DNA of 64,000 bases, from assembly GCF_947500655.1 (NCBI RefSeq), contig NZ_CANMSK010000024.1:1-64000 (forward strand), in the 5' to 3' direction. Within the stretch, counting starts at the first letter, position 1, and each line of letters begins with the position of its first letter. The translations under genes and the position numbers were made by a program. Source of the stretch: an uncultured Psychrosphaera sp. Its GTDB lineage: Bacteria > Pseudomonadota > Gammaproteobacteria > Enterobacterales > Alteromonadaceae. This document shows positions 46,888-57,316 of this stretch, in pieces. The notes beneath the pieces were generated by a model. The model did not search any database. It was not told the DNA's origin and saw only the letters and a list, made by a program, of their open reading frames with translations.

Positions 46888-47112
46888 CTATTTTTTAACA
46901 ACTGCAGCGGTTAATTTTTTCACTAAAGGTGCCACGGTAACAACAGCTGGAAAGGCTACAACAAAAGCAAAACTCCAAGCTTGTAGCCACAAACTTAATA
47001 AGTTATCTGCAAAACCTATGTTAAAGATGGTGATCACAAACGACATCAGGCATGACATTAACAATGCCATAAAAAAGGCAAATACTAAGTGTTGGTGTTT
47101 TTCTGAGATCAT
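46888..47112 (-). CDS. DUF2798-type small membrane protein
   Basis: A 74-residue protein with two membrane spans (about 9-31 and 38-63). The sequence HLVFAFFMALLMSCLMSFVI and the AFPAVVTVAPLVKKL tail match the DUF2798 pattern of tandem small inner-membrane proteins. Function unknown. It is convergent with the exported-protein gene and followed by no obvious terminator. Confidence 0.7.
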   Translation of the reverse strand: MISEKHQHLVFAFFMALLMSCLMSFVITIFNIGFADNLLSLWLQAWSFAFVVAFPAVVTVAPLVKKLTAAVVKK

Positions 47113-47434
47113 TAACTATTTCCCCAATGGTAAGTTGCAACTAAAGTCGTCACTAAAAAGATTGCAGAGTATAAACCCACTTTTAAAAGGTGTCTATGAT
47201 ATAGACCTCGAAGCAAATTTTTATCCATTAAACTAAGCTTTTGTTACCTTTAAGCATCTCACATGACGGAGAATGAGGAATATTATCAATAAATAAAAAC
47301 TTATTGATTTATATCATAAAGTTAAATGCATTTTTGCCGATAGATACTTTATAATCTCCAGTCATTTTTTATTTTCATTGCTGCTGTGGAAATTTTTAGA
47401 AATTAAACGAATAGCATTTATCAGAGAGAGTCAT
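47113..47434. other. 322-base intergenic region with FliA promoter
   Basis: No credible gene. It lies between divergent DUF2798 and Aer-like receptor genes. It contains the sigma-28 promoter at 47317-47343 and the 91-base leader of the receptor gene. The first 140 bases open a short frame that has no ribosome site or family features. Confidence 0.6.
47317..47343 (+). promoter_or_regulatory. FliA (sigma-28) promoter of the Aer-like receptor
   Basis: TAAAGTTA (47317-47324), 11 bases, GCCGATAG (47336-47343). It differs from TAAAGTTT-N11-GCCGATAA at two of sixteen bases, with exact spacing. The receptor ATG is at 47435. Confidence 0.88.
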
Positions 47435-48970
47435 ATGTCTAAACGGAATCAGCCAGTTGTAGATGAAGAAGTAACGTTTAATGAGGGCGAAGAGCTCGTT
47501 TCAACCACAGATTTACGTGGTGTGATCACGTATGCAAATACTATTTTCTGTCGAATTGCCGGTTATGAGTTGGATGAACTTGTAGGTAATAACCATAATA
47601 TGGTTCGTCATCCGGACATGCCTAAAGCCGCTTTTAAAGACATGTGGGCAAAGTTACAAAATGGTGAGAATTGGCGTGGTGCGGTTAAAAATCGTTGTAA
47701 AGATGGACGTTATTATTGGGTTGATGCCTATGTATGTCCAATTTTTGAAAATGGCCAATTAATTGGTTATCAGTCCGTTAGGGCTAAACTAAGTGAGAAA
47801 GATAAGCACTCGGCAATAAAAGCGTACAAAGCTTTAAACCAAGGTAAGAATATAGAAGGTTGGTATTCACATTTAAACAGTCGTCATACGTTGTTTGCGC
47901 TGTTTAGTGCCGCAACTCTGGCTGGTACAATCGCAATATCTAACTTATTTGCCTTTGTGTTACCTATATTACCTTTTATATTTTATGCCGATGAGCTGAT
48001 TAAAACACCAGCTTACTTCAAACAATTGAAAAGTGAGTATGACAGTGCTTCTCGTTGGGTGTTTTCTGGCACAAAATCTTATAGTGTGGCTGATTACCAT
48101 ATTAAAGTTCAACAAGGTAAAGTTAGAACTATATTAGGCCGAGTTGTTGATATTGCTAATGTTATGGAAGATGGTGTAGCAGAATTAAATAATGCATCTA
48201 GTCATGCCAAAGTAGGTGTTGAAAAACAAACCCATGAACTTCACCAAGTTTCTACAGCGGTTGAAGAAATGGTAGCTACCATTTCTGAAGTTGCTCAAAA
48301 TACTACGAGTACATCAGAGAAAGTTCATCAAGCTCATAATGATTGTGAAACTGCGACTCAGTCGATGACAAGAACCATGACTCAAGTTTCTTCATTAGCA
48401 AAAGATGTTGCTCAGTCATCAACATCTGCACATGAATTAGCCGAAGAAGCTGAGAAAATTGGTACTATCATGCAAGAAATCCAGGGTATTGCTGACCAAA
48501 CTAACTTACTTGCGTTAAATGCCGCCATTGAAGCAGCACGAGCTGGTGAGCATGGTCGAGGTTTCTCTGTTGTTGCTGATGAGGTTAGGGCGTTATCTAG
48601 TCGTACTCACGGTGCTACTGAGCAAATTCATAAATCTATTAATGAAATTCAAAGTACACTACATGCTTGGTCAGACACTATGGCTAAAGGAAAAGAAGCA
48701 GCTGAAGTTTGCGTAGCTGATACTGAAGAGACTCAGGGCGTGGTTACTGCAGTCTATGATGCAATTACCGATATAGCAGACTTAACCATGCAGATATCAA
48801 CGGCAGCCGAAGAGCAAAATGCGGTGTCATTAGAGATCAGTAAAAACATAGTTAATATAAGTGATGCCTCACAAGATAACTTAAATCAAGCTGAGACGGT
48901 ACAGTCTGAGACTGACGCAATTAGCCGACGTACAGCAAGGTTAAAATCATTAGGCTTGTCGTTTAATTAA
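47435..48970 (+). CDS. Aer-like PAS methyl-accepting chemotaxis protein
   Basis: An energy or redox taxis receptor. The 511 residues start with a cytoplasmic PAS domain (about 20-115) of Aer type ([39 protein letters not shown]). A membrane hairpin follows (about 152-190), then a signalling domain (about 250-511) with the tip [20 protein letters not shown]. In Aer this PAS binds FAD; whether flavin binds here is inferred. It lacks a periplasmic sensor. I chose the ATG at 47435, with AGAGAGAG upstream; a 19-codon longer frame starts inside the leader. Confidence 0.93.
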   Translation: MSKRNQPVVDEEVTFNEGEELVSTTDLRGVITYANTIFCRIAGYELDELVGNNHNMVRHPDMPKAAFKDMWAKLQNGENWRGAVKNRCKDGRYYWVDAYVCPIFENGQLIGYQSVRAKLSEKDKHSAIKAYKALNQGKNIEGWYSHLNSRHTLFALFSAATLAGTIAISNLFAFVLPILPFIFYADELIKTPAYFKQLKSEYDSASRWVFSGTKSYSVADYHIKVQQGKVRTILGRVVDIANVMEDGVAELNNASSHAKVGVEKQTHELHQVSTAVEEMVATISEVAQNTTSTSEKVHQAHNDCETATQSMTRTMTQVSSLAKDVAQSSTSAHELAEEAEKIGTIMQEIQGIADQTNLLALNAAIEAARAGEHGRGFSVVADEVRALSSRTHGATEQIHKSINEIQSTLHAWSDTMAKGKEAAEVCVADTEETQGVVTAVYDAITDIADLTMQISTAAEEQNAVSLEISKNIVNISDASQDNLNQAETVQSETDAISRRTARLKSLGLSFN

Positions 48971-49002
48971 CGCATTGATTATGTAAACGATAATGAGTAA
49001 TC

Positions 49003-49030
49003 GCTGGGAATTAATTCCCAGCTTTTTTTT
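49003..49030 (+). terminator. terminator after the Aer-like receptor
   Basis: GCTGGGAA-TTAA-TTCCCAGC (49003-49022) and eight T residues. It lies 32 bases after the stop. Confidence 0.93.
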
Positions 49031-49180
49031 GCCTATTCTCTGCAACTGAAAGTTAATGCCGGCACAGTACTTCAGCTAAGTACTTTAAATATAAATGTGA
49101 AACAATAATTTAATTATCAATATTAAGATTTAAGCGTTATTCTCATACTTATTAAAGAGATGAAATATTAAGGATAAACA

Positions 49181-49660
49181 ATGAGTGATTTTTACACGTT
49201 AAGTGCAACGAGTCTGCAAGGGCAAGTTATTAATATGTCAGAGTACAAAGACAAGGTTGTGCTTATTGTTAATACAGCAAGCAAATGTGGTTTTACTTAT
49301 CAGTATGAAGGCTTACAAGACTTGTATGTAAAGTATAAAGATCAAGGTTTAGTTATCCTTGGATTTCCTTGTAATCAGTTTGGTGAACAAGAGAAGGGCG
49401 ATTCAGGCGAGATTTCAGAGTTTTGTCAAATTAACTATGGTGTTGATTTTCAAATGTTTGAAAAAATTAATGTTAATGGTGAAAATGAACACCCAATTTA
49501 TACATATTTAAAGCAACAAAAACCCGGATTTTTAGGCAGTAAAAAAATAAAATGGAATTTCACTAAATTCTTAATTAACAAACAAGGTCAGGTGGTTAAA
49601 CGGTTTGGATCAACCACTAAACCACAAAAACTAACGGGTCCAATTGAAAAGTTACTCTAA
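49181..49660 (+). CDS. glutathione peroxidase family protein
   Basis: A thiol peroxidase of the GPx fold. The 159-residue protein begins MSDFYTLSATSLQGQVINMS and has the active-site Cys in NTASKCGFTYQYEGL (Cys36), the LGFPCNQFGEQEKG motif with a second cysteine, and WNFTKFLINKQGQVVKRFG with the catalytic Trp and Asn. Active-site residue is Cys, not selenocysteine. No signal peptide, so cytoplasmic. The bacterial enzymes often use thioredoxin. It is monocistronic, with ATTAAGGATAAAC before the ATG. Confidence 0.95.
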   Translation: MSDFYTLSATSLQGQVINMSEYKDKVVLIVNTASKCGFTYQYEGLQDLYVKYKDQGLVILGFPCNQFGEQEKGDSGEISEFCQINYGVDFQMFEKINVNGENEHPIYTYLKQQKPGFLGSKKIKWNFTKFLINKQGQVVKRFGSTTKPQKLTGPIEKLL

Positions 49661-49669
49661 TTGTTAAGG

Positions 49670-49706
49670 TGTTAATTTTAACTATGAGTGTTAGTTAAAA
49701 TTAACA
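49670..49706. terminator. long AT-rich perfect inverted repeat after the peroxidase gene
   Basis: A 15-bp perfect stem (49670-49684 with 49692-49706; arms TGTTAATTTTAACTA / TAGTTAAAATTAACA) with a 7-base loop. It starts 10 bases after the stop. There is no T-run, so it may be a processing or rho-dependent stop, or a regulatory palindrome. Confidence 0.55.
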
Positions 49707-49945
49707 ATTTAACCTCTATACAAACCCACACCTGTAATTTTTTAACTTACTTTTTTTACTTTAAACCTTCAAAATCAACTTTCTACAAATTATGTTATGT
49801 TTCATTAATACAGCTCAATATTCGTTCTTTTTACCATTGTTATCATGTATGCATTAGTTTTATGGATCATTGGAATAATAGCTTAGATCTGAAACCCAAA
49901 AAAACGACTAGCTTGATATCGTAATTTATTTAATGGAGTTTATAT

Positions 49946-50605
49946 ATGAAATTTCTTGTTTTCTTAGGCACAGTTAGAAACAGTACGCCACCTAGACCAG
50001 TTCGACTTGGCGTTCGAGTATCAAAAGCCTCTATTGCCTGTTTAAACAGCCAATTTCCTGAACATGAATTCGAATTAATCGACGCGTTAGACTACTCATT
50101 GGACACTGTATTTAAGCCACAATTTGCTTATGCAAAAGGTAAAGCTCCTACTGAGCTCGATGTCTTAGCTAAAAAAATAGAAGTGGCTGACGGGTTTGTC
50201 ATGATCAGTCCCGAATACAATCACTCTATGAGCCCAGCTTTAGCTAATCTATTAAATCACTTTGGCAGTTCTCTATTTTCCTATAAACCAAGTGCAATCG
50301 TGACTTATTCAGCTGGTCAATGGGGCGGAATGCGCGCTGCCGTTAATATGAGAACCTTCCTATCTGAATTAGGTTGTTTATCTGTATCAGCCATGATCCA
50401 CGTACCTAAAGCACAAGATGTGTTTACTGAAGATGGTTCTGTGCAAGAAGGAGAAGACCAAGCATCTTGGTTTGGTTATTTTGGCCGTACGTTTAATCAA
50501 TTAGAGTGGTGGGCTCAGGCAACAAACAATCATAAAGCCGTTGTTAATCCACATACAATGGTTCAAGACTTCAAAGTCACACCAGAGCAAAGAGATGCAC
50601 CTTAA
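49946..50605 (+). CDS. NADPH-dependent FMN reductase family protein
   Basis: A flavodoxin-fold reductase. The 219-residue protein has the FMN phosphate loop GTVRNSTPPRPVRLGVRV near the N-terminus (9-26) and the flavin-binding ISPEYNHSMSPALANLLNHF (about 87-107), with SAGQWGGMRAAVNMRTFL after it. Family members reduce quinones, azo dyes, chromate or FMN. It is a single gene with TTTAATGGAGTTT before the start and a strong bidirectional terminator after. Confidence 0.88.
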   Translation: MKFLVFLGTVRNSTPPRPVRLGVRVSKASIACLNSQFPEHEFELIDALDYSLDTVFKPQFAYAKGKAPTELDVLAKKIEVADGFVMISPEYNHSMSPALANLLNHFGSSLFSYKPSAIVTYSAGQWGGMRAAVNMRTFLSELGCLSVSAMIHVPKAQDVFTEDGSVQEGEDQASWFGYFGRTFNQLEWWAQATNNHKAVVNPHTMVQDFKVTPEQRDAP

Positions 50606-50663
50606 AGGCTTAGGTTAGAGTACAAGATGTATTCATACGTTAATGCTATTTGAATACATTTCA

Positions 50664-50695
50664 TAAAAAAACGCCAATATAAATTGGCGTTTTTT
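50664..50695. terminator. bidirectional terminator between the FMN reductase and receptor genes
   Basis: AAAAAACGCCAAT (50665-50677) pairs with ATTGGCGTTTTTT around an ATAA loop. A-run and T-run make it effective in both directions for two convergent genes. Confidence 0.94.
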
Positions 50696-50723
50696 AACAA
50701 GATAAGAAAAATCTAAATAAGGG

Positions 50724-52739
50724 TTACAATCTAAATTGATCTACTGACTGGCGTAACTCTTCTGCCAGTTTAGCCACTTCTTGTGAAGACAACTCAGTTT
50801 GTTCAGCACCTAATGCCGTTTGTTCTGCAATAGTTACAATCGACTCTAAACGTTCACTTATCTCTGAGCTAACTTGATTTTGCTCTCTTGCTGCCGATAC
50901 AATTTGTTCACTCATATCGTTAGCTTGGTGCACTGAGTCTGTAATGCTATCTAGAGCAATAGTTGCTTGCTCAGATTGCTCTACACATTTCTCAGCTTGC
51001 TCTTTACTATTGTTCATAACTTCAACAGCAGATGTGGAACCACTTTGTAACTGTTCGATCATGCTTTGAATTTCTTCAGTAGATTGTTGAGTTTTACTTG
51101 CTAGAGTTCTAACTTCATCGGCAACAACCGCAAAGCCTCGTCCATGCTCACCAGCTCGAGCTGCTTCTATCGCAGCATTAAGTGCTAATAAGTTGGTTTG
51201 ATCTGCTACGCCACGTATAACGTCCAAAATACCACCGATTGCAACACTGTGTTGATTCACATCGTTAATAACACCTGATGCTTGTTCAATTTCTTTTGCT
51301 AGTTGCAAGATGGTATCTTTATTTGTATTTGAAATAAGTTTAACTTTTTCAGCATCTTCATCAGCATGTTTTATATCAGATAATGCTTCGTTTGCTCGTT
51401 CCATAACAGACTCAGAGGTACTAGCCATTTCTGAAGTTGCTGTTGCGGCTTGCTCAACTTGTGAACGTTGATCGTTTATCGCAATAGTCGATTCTTTAAC
51501 GATCATAGATGTTTCTTCAGCAGCAGTAGCTAATTGATTTGAGCGGTTAACGATACCGTTAATTAGGTTACGTAGGTTTTCAATTAATAAGTTACAGTTT
51601 TTAGCTAAAATTCCAAATTCATCTGTACCTGAGTCATCTAATTTAGTGGTTAAGTCACCAGTAGAAACTATGGTTAGTACACGATTAACCTCTGCCAGAG
51701 GGCGAGTAACTCGGATAACCGTAATGAATGCGATAAATACAGATAATATGATTGAGATGACCATAACAAACCAGTTACTTAATACTCCGTCACTAACATC
51801 TTCGCTTAGTTCCGTTTTCATAATAGATAACTGCTCTTTAACTACTTTAGATAAACTATCTAGCGCAGCTAAACCATTACTAATTTCTAAGTTTGTTTCT
51901 GTTAATAAACGGTCTGTTGTTTCTAGTTGATTTATCCAGTCTACTTTTAGCTTTTGTATTGAAACTTCATTAGTTAGCATGTCATTTAAAATGCCAATTT
52001 GCTCTACAACATCATCAAAACCTTCAACATCTGAATTGCCCACAACCGTAATTAACTGTGCAAGTGACTCATTGATACTGTCTTGGGTATAAGCTAATTC
52101 TTTAATAATGACAGCAACCGTTAATTTTTTGTTTTCTTTTTTAATATCGGTAACTGCACTGATAACACTCACCATGCTGCTTTCTATTTTTACAGCCAAT
52201 TCTCGTGCAGCAGGTTTCGTAACGCTTAAATTATTTAAATCGATAAAATCTAATAAGTAAACTGATGCATCGTCAGCGGCCATTTCAGTATCATCAAATG
52301 TAGTGGCAATAGCATCTGCTAGTTTTAGCACTCTTTCTTTGGAGTGAGATAATAAGTCGGCTTTTTCTTTAAATGCGTCGTAGCTATTTTTCACGCTAGG
52401 TAGGGCTTCAAAAAGTAATTCGTCCTGGGATACTATTTCTGTTAATAGTGCAAAGTCGGTATCAAACTCCGAAGATTGCTCATTAAACTTAGCAATAGAC
52501 TCTTCAATAATTTGAAAGTCAGTTGCATAGTATTCTAATAATGCCGTTTTACTCATTTGCAGGAAGTTTTGTTGAAGTTTAGCGCTGGCATCCAATGCTG
52601 GAACAGAAACTTGATTAACTTGAGTTGTTGACTCAGATATCCCGTTTAAAACAAAGATTGAGTTAATGCCAAGGAATAACAACAAGGTGGACGTGATTGC
52701 AAATCCGCCAATTACTCTCTTAGCAATGGTTAAGTTCAT
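50724..52739 (-). CDS. methyl-accepting chemotaxis protein
   Basis: A 671-residue transmembrane chemoreceptor. TM1 is near residues 10-31 ([20 protein letters not shown]), followed by a long helical periplasmic domain (about 32-315, possibly a two-module helical bundle) and TM2 near 318-342. A HAMP domain (about 342-395, [20 protein letters not shown]) and the signalling domain follow with the tip [20 protein letters not shown] (about 505-525). No CheR-docking pentapeptide at the C-terminus (it ends DQFRL). A FliA promoter upstream ties it to the flagellar regulon. The ligand is unknown. Confidence 0.95.
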   Translation of the reverse strand: MNLTIAKRVIGGFAITSTLLLFLGINSIFVLNGISESTTQVNQVSVPALDASAKLQQNFLQMSKTALLEYYATDFQIIEESIAKFNEQSSEFDTDFALLTEIVSQDELLFEALPSVKNSYDAFKEKADLLSHSKERVLKLADAIATTFDDTEMAADDASVYLLDFIDLNNLSVTKPAARELAVKIESSMVSVISAVTDIKKENKKLTVAVIIKELAYTQDSINESLAQLITVVGNSDVEGFDDVVEQIGILNDMLTNEVSIQKLKVDWINQLETTDRLLTETNLEISNGLAALDSLSKVVKEQLSIMKTELSEDVSDGVLSNWFVMVISIILSVFIAFITVIRVTRPLAEVNRVLTIVSTGDLTTKLDDSGTDEFGILAKNCNLLIENLRNLINGIVNRSNQLATAAEETSMIVKESTIAINDQRSQVEQAATATSEMASTSESVMERANEALSDIKHADEDAEKVKLISNTNKDTILQLAKEIEQASGVINDVNQHSVAIGGILDVIRGVADQTNLLALNAAIEAARAGEHGRGFAVVADEVRTLASKTQQSTEEIQSMIEQLQSGSTSAVEVMNNSKEQAEKCVEQSEQATIALDSITDSVHQANDMSEQIVSAAREQNQVSSEISERLESIVTIAEQTALGAEQTELSSQEVAKLAEELRQSVDQFRL

Positions 52740-52789
52740 ATGAGCTCCAATATTTTGAAAACATTATAAATTTTTTATTTCTCTAAAAG

Positions 52790-52816
52790 CTATCGGCAAT
52801 AAGTTAAATAAATTTA
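52790..52816 (-). promoter_or_regulatory. FliA (sigma-28) promoter of the second chemoreceptor
   Basis: On the minus strand TAAATTTA (52816-52809), 11 bases, GCCGATAG (52797-52790). TAAA-N15-GCCGATA fits the FliA consensus at exact spacing. It lies 51 bases before the receptor ATG. Confidence 0.85.
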
Positions 52817-52935
52817 GCGCTAATTGTAGATTCTATCATGTAATTTTATTTTTGTGGTTCGACAACTGCTTTTTGTAGTTAGATAGCAAGTTTACACGGG
52901 TAGATTACAATATTTTGTAGTTAAACTATGTAGGG

Positions 52936-53754
52936 TTATTTCTTAATTGCTGGGATTTTTAGATAATTATTTTTATTTAATTCATAAATGGTTAAATATT
53001 GTCCCCAAACATAACCTGTATCTAGTGCAATAATATTTTTATTTTCAGTTTTACCCATTAATGAAGCCCAATGACCAAAAATCCATTTATGTTGTTTAAA
53101 TCTTTGCTTGTTGCATTCAAACCAAGGTTTTAAGCTTTTATCGATTAAATCTTGAGGCGCGCACTTGGTATCAAATTCCAACTCATTATCTAATGAGCAA
53201 TAGCGCATTCTGGTTAATGCATTTATAGCGTATTTTATTTTGTCGAGTTCTGATAGCTTTTCATGCCATTTAGTTGGCTTTTTTCCGTACATGGAAGGAA
53301 GAAAATCAACATAGTTTTTTGCGATTAAAATAGACTGTACTTGCTGCGACCAATATATAGCGTCTTTACCTTGCCAGTCAGGCGGTAGGCCTGCATGACT
53401 CATAAATCCTGAATTATCTGGTAAAGCTAACACTAAAGGTTGCAACCTAAGCCAATCGATATAACGAGTTAGTTTAGGACTTTTTAATAGGGGAGTTAAT
53501 AAATCTTTTGGGTTTTCTTTTTTTATTTTATTGGCAACAGACAAAAAATGTAAGTCATGGTTACCTAGTACTGTTTTTACCGAGTCTTGATTTTTATATA
53601 AAAACTCAAGTGTTTGTAATGACTGCTCACCACGAGCAATAAGATCACCCGTTAACCAAAGTGTATCTTTACTAGAATTGAAGTCTACTTTAGCCAGTGC
53701 TTGTTGCAGCCCATCAAAACAACCTTGTAAATCGCCAATAAAGTAATGTGCCAT
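52936..53754 (-). CDS. apaH: symmetrical bis(5'-nucleosyl)-tetraphosphatase
   Basis: ApaH hydrolyses Ap4A to two ADP and also decaps Np4-capped RNA. The 272 residues have the metallophosphatase motifs YFIGDLQGCFDG, LTGDLIARGEQSL and LGNHDLHFLS, and the family's FGHWASLMG and ALDTGYVWG later. The second motif has LIARGEQ where LVNRGPxS is usual. It is the last gene of lptD-surA-pdxA-rsmA-apaG-apaH and is 37 bases after apaG. Confidence 0.96.
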   Translation of the reverse strand: MAHYFIGDLQGCFDGLQQALAKVDFNSSKDTLWLTGDLIARGEQSLQTLEFLYKNQDSVKTVLGNHDLHFLSVANKIKKENPKDLLTPLLKSPKLTRYIDWLRLQPLVLALPDNSGFMSHAGLPPDWQGKDAIYWSQQVQSILIAKNYVDFLPSMYGKKPTKWHEKLSELDKIKYAINALTRMRYCSLDNELEFDTKCAPQDLIDKSLKPWFECNKQRFKQHKWIFGHWASLMGKTENKNIIALDTGYVWGQYLTIYELNKNNYLKIPAIKK

Positions 53755-53791
53755 TTGATTTACTATACCATTGGATTAGTGAACTATTTAT

Positions 53792-54157
53792 TTAATGTAC
53801 TATGTTAGGAACACAAAGGCGGAATACTGGAATAGAGGCTTTATGCTTGTTTTTAGCGGTATCTAACATTTCATAATAACCTTCCATTGTGCCAACTGGC
53901 GTTTCAATAATACAACCACTGGTATAAGTGTAACTTTTACCAGGTTGGATCATAGGTTGCTCACCGACAACTCCAGCACCTTGTACTTCTGTCTTTTTCC
54001 CATTGGCGTCTGTGATCAACCAATACCTATTTAATAACTGTGAGTTACTATCACCGTTATTAGTTATAGTGACAGTATAGGCAAATACAAAACGATGATT
54101 TTGTTCATCGGATTGTTCTTCAATATGCTTAGTTTTAACTTCAATACTAATCGTCAT
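53792..54157 (-). CDS. apaG: ApaG protein
   Basis: A 121-residue fibronectin-III-like beta-sandwich protein of unclear biochemical role, tied to cobalt resistance and protein interactions in other bacteria. Family segments present are [59 protein letters not shown] and GTMEGYYEM. Its start overlaps the end of rsmA by 11 bases, suggesting translational coupling. Confidence 0.96.
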   Translation of the reverse strand: MTISIEVKTKHIEEQSDEQNHRFVFAYTVTITNNGDSNSQLLNRYWLITDANGKKTEVQGAGVVGEQPMIQPGKSYTYTSGCIIETPVGTMEGYYEMLDTAKNKHKASIPVFRLCVPNIVH

Positions 54158-55010
54158 TTTTACTCAGTTCTTCTTTATTTTTATCTAACCATTGAGCAAT
54201 TTCTATAAACTGATTTAAAGTTAGATTTTCAGCGCGTAGGTTAGCATCAATCCCTAACTCAGCTAGTACATCTTGACTCACTATGTTGCTCAAGCTGTTA
54301 CGTAATGTTTTTCTACGTTGGTTAAATGCTTCTAAACACACAGTATTCAGAGTTGCCGGATTAACTTGGTTTCGTTCTGCATGTGGCTTAGGTATTAAAC
54401 GTATTACCGCTGAATCAACCTTTGGTGGTGGTATAAATGCGCTTGGTGGCACTTCAGTAACTGGTATTGTTTTGCAATAATATTGCGTCATTACACTCAG
54501 TCGACCAAAAGCTTTGCTGTTTGGAGCCGCACACATACGATTAACAACTTCTTTTTGTAACATAAAGTGCATGTTCTCTATGCAATCAAGATAGTTATAA
54601 AGATGGAAAAGTAATGGCGTCGATATATTGTATGGCAAGTTGCCAAAGATCTTGAATTTTTCACCGGGTTTAATTATTTCGTTAAAATCAAATTGTAAAG
54701 CATCACCTTGGTAAATATTTAATTTACTACCGTAAAACGGGTGTGTTTTAAGTCTATCAGCAAGCTCTCTGTCGAGCTCTACTACATTTAATTTATCAGT
54801 TAATTCAGCAACAGGTTCTGTAATAGCGCCTAAACCAGGACCTATTTCTAACAGGTTATCGCCTACTTTCGGTGAAATAGCACGAACGATTCTGTCAATA
54901 ATATCAGGGTCATTTAAAAAGTTTTGACCGAATCGTTTTTTAGCTTTATGACCTTGATGAATGCCTTTTTTTACATTGGTGACTTTTTTGGATGGTCTAT
55001 GTTTGCTCAT
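54147..55010 (-). CDS. rsmA: 16S rRNA dimethyladenosine transferase RsmA (KsgA)
   Basis: RsmA dimethylates two adjacent adenosines near the 3' end of 16S rRNA, a late checkpoint of 30S assembly. The 287 residues contain the entry motif [21 protein letters not shown] motif [13 protein letters not shown], the catalytic [17 protein letters not shown], and the C-terminal [12 protein letters not shown]. The N-terminus has a basic extension of about 20 residues ([19 protein letters not shown]). Its ATG overlaps the pdxA stop by four bases. Confidence 0.97.
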   Translation of the reverse strand: MSKHRPSKKVTNVKKGIHQGHKAKKRFGQNFLNDPDIIDRIVRAISPKVGDNLLEIGPGLGAITEPVAELTDKLNVVELDRELADRLKTHPFYGSKLNIYQGDALQFDFNEIIKPGEKFKIFGNLPYNISTPLLFHLYNYLDCIENMHFMLQKEVVNRMCAAPNSKAFGRLSVMTQYYCKTIPVTEVPPSAFIPPPKVDSAVIRLIPKPHAERNQVNPATLNTVCLEAFNQRRKTLRNSLSNIVSQDVLAELGIDANLRAENLTLNQFIEIAQWLDKNKEELSKNDD

Positions 55011-56005
55011 TTAGAGGCTCTCGCTAATTTTTCTTTTGCCATTTTAATAGCATGGGTAATGGCAACTTTCATACTGCCAATATCTGCGTTACCGGTTCCG
55101 GCTAAATCTAGTGCTGTACCATGATCCACAGAGGTTCTTATATAAGGTAAGCCTAGAGTGATATTAACAGCATTACCAAAACCTTTATATTTTAATACAG
55201 GCAAACCTTGGTCGTGGTACATAGCTAATACGGCATCAGCATCTTGTAAATATTTTTCTTGGAATAGGGTGTCAGCAGGTAAAGGGCCAATTAGATTAAT
55301 ACCTTCGGCTCTTAATATATCTAAAGTTGGTTCTATAACTTCTATTTCTTCACGACCTAAATGTCCATTTTCACCAGCATGTGGGTTTAATCCACAAACA
55401 AATATGGCTGGGTTCTCAATACCAAACTTCACTTGCAATTCACTATGTAAAATACTAATTACTTTATGTAAACGTTCTGGTGTTATGGCTTTTGATACAT
55501 ATTGCAAAGGAATATGAGTAGTCACTAAGGCAACTCTTAAACCATCAGTGGCTAATAACATAACTACATCAGATGTATTAGAGTGCCCTGCAAAAAACTC
55601 AGTATGTCCACTAAAAGGAATACCGGCTTGGTTAATTATTCCTTTTTGTACTGGCCCTGTGACAATAGCATCATAAATATTATCTAAGTTACCTTGGCTT
55701 GCCACCGTTAAGGTTTCTACCACATATCGACCATTAGCTTCATTGAGTTGACCAGCTTTGGCTGGCTCAGCTAATGGCACATTAATGATGTATAGCTGAC
55801 CAGGGATATGTTTTATTGACGGTTTGGTATTGTCAAAATCAATCAAAGTTAATGGTAAATTAAGTGTTTTTGCTCGATCTAACATCATACTTTTATCGGC
55901 AATGATAATAAGCTGAGCGTCCCATTCTAATTGAGCAACTTGTATTGTAATGTCTGGACCGATACCGCCTGGTTCGCCTGGAGTTATCGCTATTTTACTA
56001 AGCAT
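55007..56005 (-). CDS. pdxA: 4-hydroxythreonine-4-phosphate dehydrogenase
   Basis: PdxA oxidises 4-phosphohydroxy-threonine in the DXP-dependent pathway to pyridoxal phosphate. From the ATG at 56005 it has 332 residues. It starts [15 protein letters not shown], and has [20 protein letters not shown] with metal and substrate residues, [13 protein letters not shown] (metal His) and [18 protein letters not shown] chose 56005 because GCGGAA precedes it by six bases; a TTG at 56017 would overlap surA. It is one base after the surA stop region. Confidence 0.97.
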   Translation of the reverse strand: MLSKIAITPGEPGGIGPDITIQVAQLEWDAQLIIIADKSMMLDRAKTLNLPLTLIDFDNTKPSIKHIPGQLYIINVPLAEPAKAGQLNEANGRYVVETLTVASQGNLDNIYDAIVTGPVQKGIINQAGIPFSGHTEFFAGHSNTSDVVMLLATDGLRVALVTTHIPLQYVSKAITPERLHKVISILHSELQVKFGIENPAIFVCGLNPHAGENGHLGREEIEVIEPTLDILRAEGINLIGPLPADTLFQEKYLQDADAVLAMYHDQGLPVLKYKGFGNAVNITLGLPYIRTSVDHGTALDLAGTGNADIGSMKVAITHAIKMAKEKLARASK

Positions 56006-56006
56006 A

Positions 56007-57296
56007 TTATTCCGCAATTACTTCAATATAAGCTTGGTCTCGAATTTCTCTTAACCAATTTTCTGCTTCCTCTGCAAACTTACGTTTATATAAAATCTGA
56101 TACGCTTGATCTTGTTTACTCTTTGCTGTTGCATCAGCCGTTCTCTCTTCCATCAGTTGCACTACGTGCCAACCAAATTGTGAACGAAATGGTTTACTGT
56201 ATTCACCTACTTTTAAACTGGCTAACTGCTCTTTAAACTTAGGAGCGTAAATATCAGGGTTAGCCCAACCTAGCTCACCATTTTTTAATGCAGAGCCTGG
56301 ATCTTCAGAGTGCTTTTTAGCTAGTTTTCCAAAATCTTCGGTTCCATCAGCAACTTCTTCTAAGAATTTATTAAGCATATTTTTGGCTTTTTCTTCACTT
56401 AAAATAATAGATGGTTTGATTAAGATATGGCGAGCTAGAACTTCTTTAACTTCAACCGTTTGACGTCCTCGTACATCTAATATTTTTACTATATGAAAAC
56501 CAGCACCAGAACGAAGAGGGCCAATTAATGTTCCTGCTTTTTTGTCACGTACACTTTCTGCAAATAATGAAGGCATTTCGTTAATACCCATATAACCCCA
56601 ATCACCACCTTCTAAAGCTTTTGCACCAGAAGACGATGCTATTGCGATTTTTTTGAAGTCGCTGCCATCTTTTAATAATTTAAGAACCTTATTTGCGATC
56701 TCTTTTTTTACATCCACTTCAGATTGTGCTGCTTTATTTGGCACTGATACCAAAATATGACCTATTTGATATTCTTCTTTACTGGAGTTTTCGTCCATTA
56801 AACCAATAAGTGTATTAATTTCTTGTAGTGAGATGTTAACCCGTCTATGAACATTACCGCGACGAACCTCATTAAGTGCCACTTCTTCTCTTAGTTTTTC
56901 TCTATAGCGCTCATAACTCTCATCACTTTTTACTATTTCTAAGCGAACTTGCTCTACGGTCATATTTTGACTTTGAGCAATATTTTGTATTACAGAGTCA
57001 AGATGTGCATCACTTATCTGTATGCCCATATTTTCTGCCATTTGAACCTGAACACTGTTTATAATTAAACGGTCAACAGCTTGAGCTCTTAGTGCCTTAT
57101 CAGAAGGAAGAGATTGATTGTTTTGTAAAGCCGTTTTTTTTACTTCAGCGATAATTGCTTGAATTTCACTTTCTAAAATAACGCCTTCATTGACAATTAC
57201 TGTGACATGGTCAATTTCTTGTGGTTCAGCTTGTATTGTGGCTGAGACAAACAGACTACACAATAAAGCTAAACTTATAATTGATTTGTTTATCAT
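56007..57296 (-). CDS. surA: periplasmic chaperone SurA
   Basis: SurA escorts unfolded outer-membrane proteins, including LptD, to BAM. The 429-residue precursor has a signal peptide ([20 protein letters not shown]), the N-terminal chaperone helices (about 30-170), two PpiC parvulin domains (about 175-275 and 285-385; IGHILVSVP and ARHILIKPS), and a short C-terminal helix. It lies 20 bases after lptD. Confidence 0.97.
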   Translation of the reverse strand: MINKSIISLALLCSLFVSATIQAEPQEIDHVTVIVNEGVILESEIQAIIAEVKKTALQNNQSLPSDKALRAQAVDRLIINSVQVQMAENMGIQISDAHLDSVIQNIAQSQNMTVEQVRLEIVKSDESYERYREKLREEVALNEVRRGNVHRRVNISLQEINTLIGLMDENSSKEEYQIGHILVSVPNKAAQSEVDVKKEIANKVLKLLKDGSDFKKIAIASSSGAKALEGGDWGYMGINEMPSLFAESVRDKKAGTLIGPLRSGAGFHIVKILDVRGRQTVEVKEVLARHILIKPSIILSEEKAKNMLNKFLEEVADGTEDFGKLAKKHSEDPGSALKNGELGWANPDIYAPKFKEQLASLKVGEYSKPFRSQFGWHVVQLMEERTADATAKSKQDQAYQILYKRKFAEEAENWLREIRDQAYIEVIAE

Positions 57297-57316
57297 TATT
57301 TTTCTCTTATATATTT

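Noticed and set aside
47018-47236. 72-codon plus-strand frame opposite the DUF2798 gene
   Set aside because: Shadow of the opposite-strand gene with no family features or ribosome site.
49688-49924. 78-codon frame between the peroxidase and FMN reductase genes
   Set aside because: No ribosome site, atypical composition (many Phe, Tyr, Cys, Asn), overlaps the inverted repeat. Regarded as chance.
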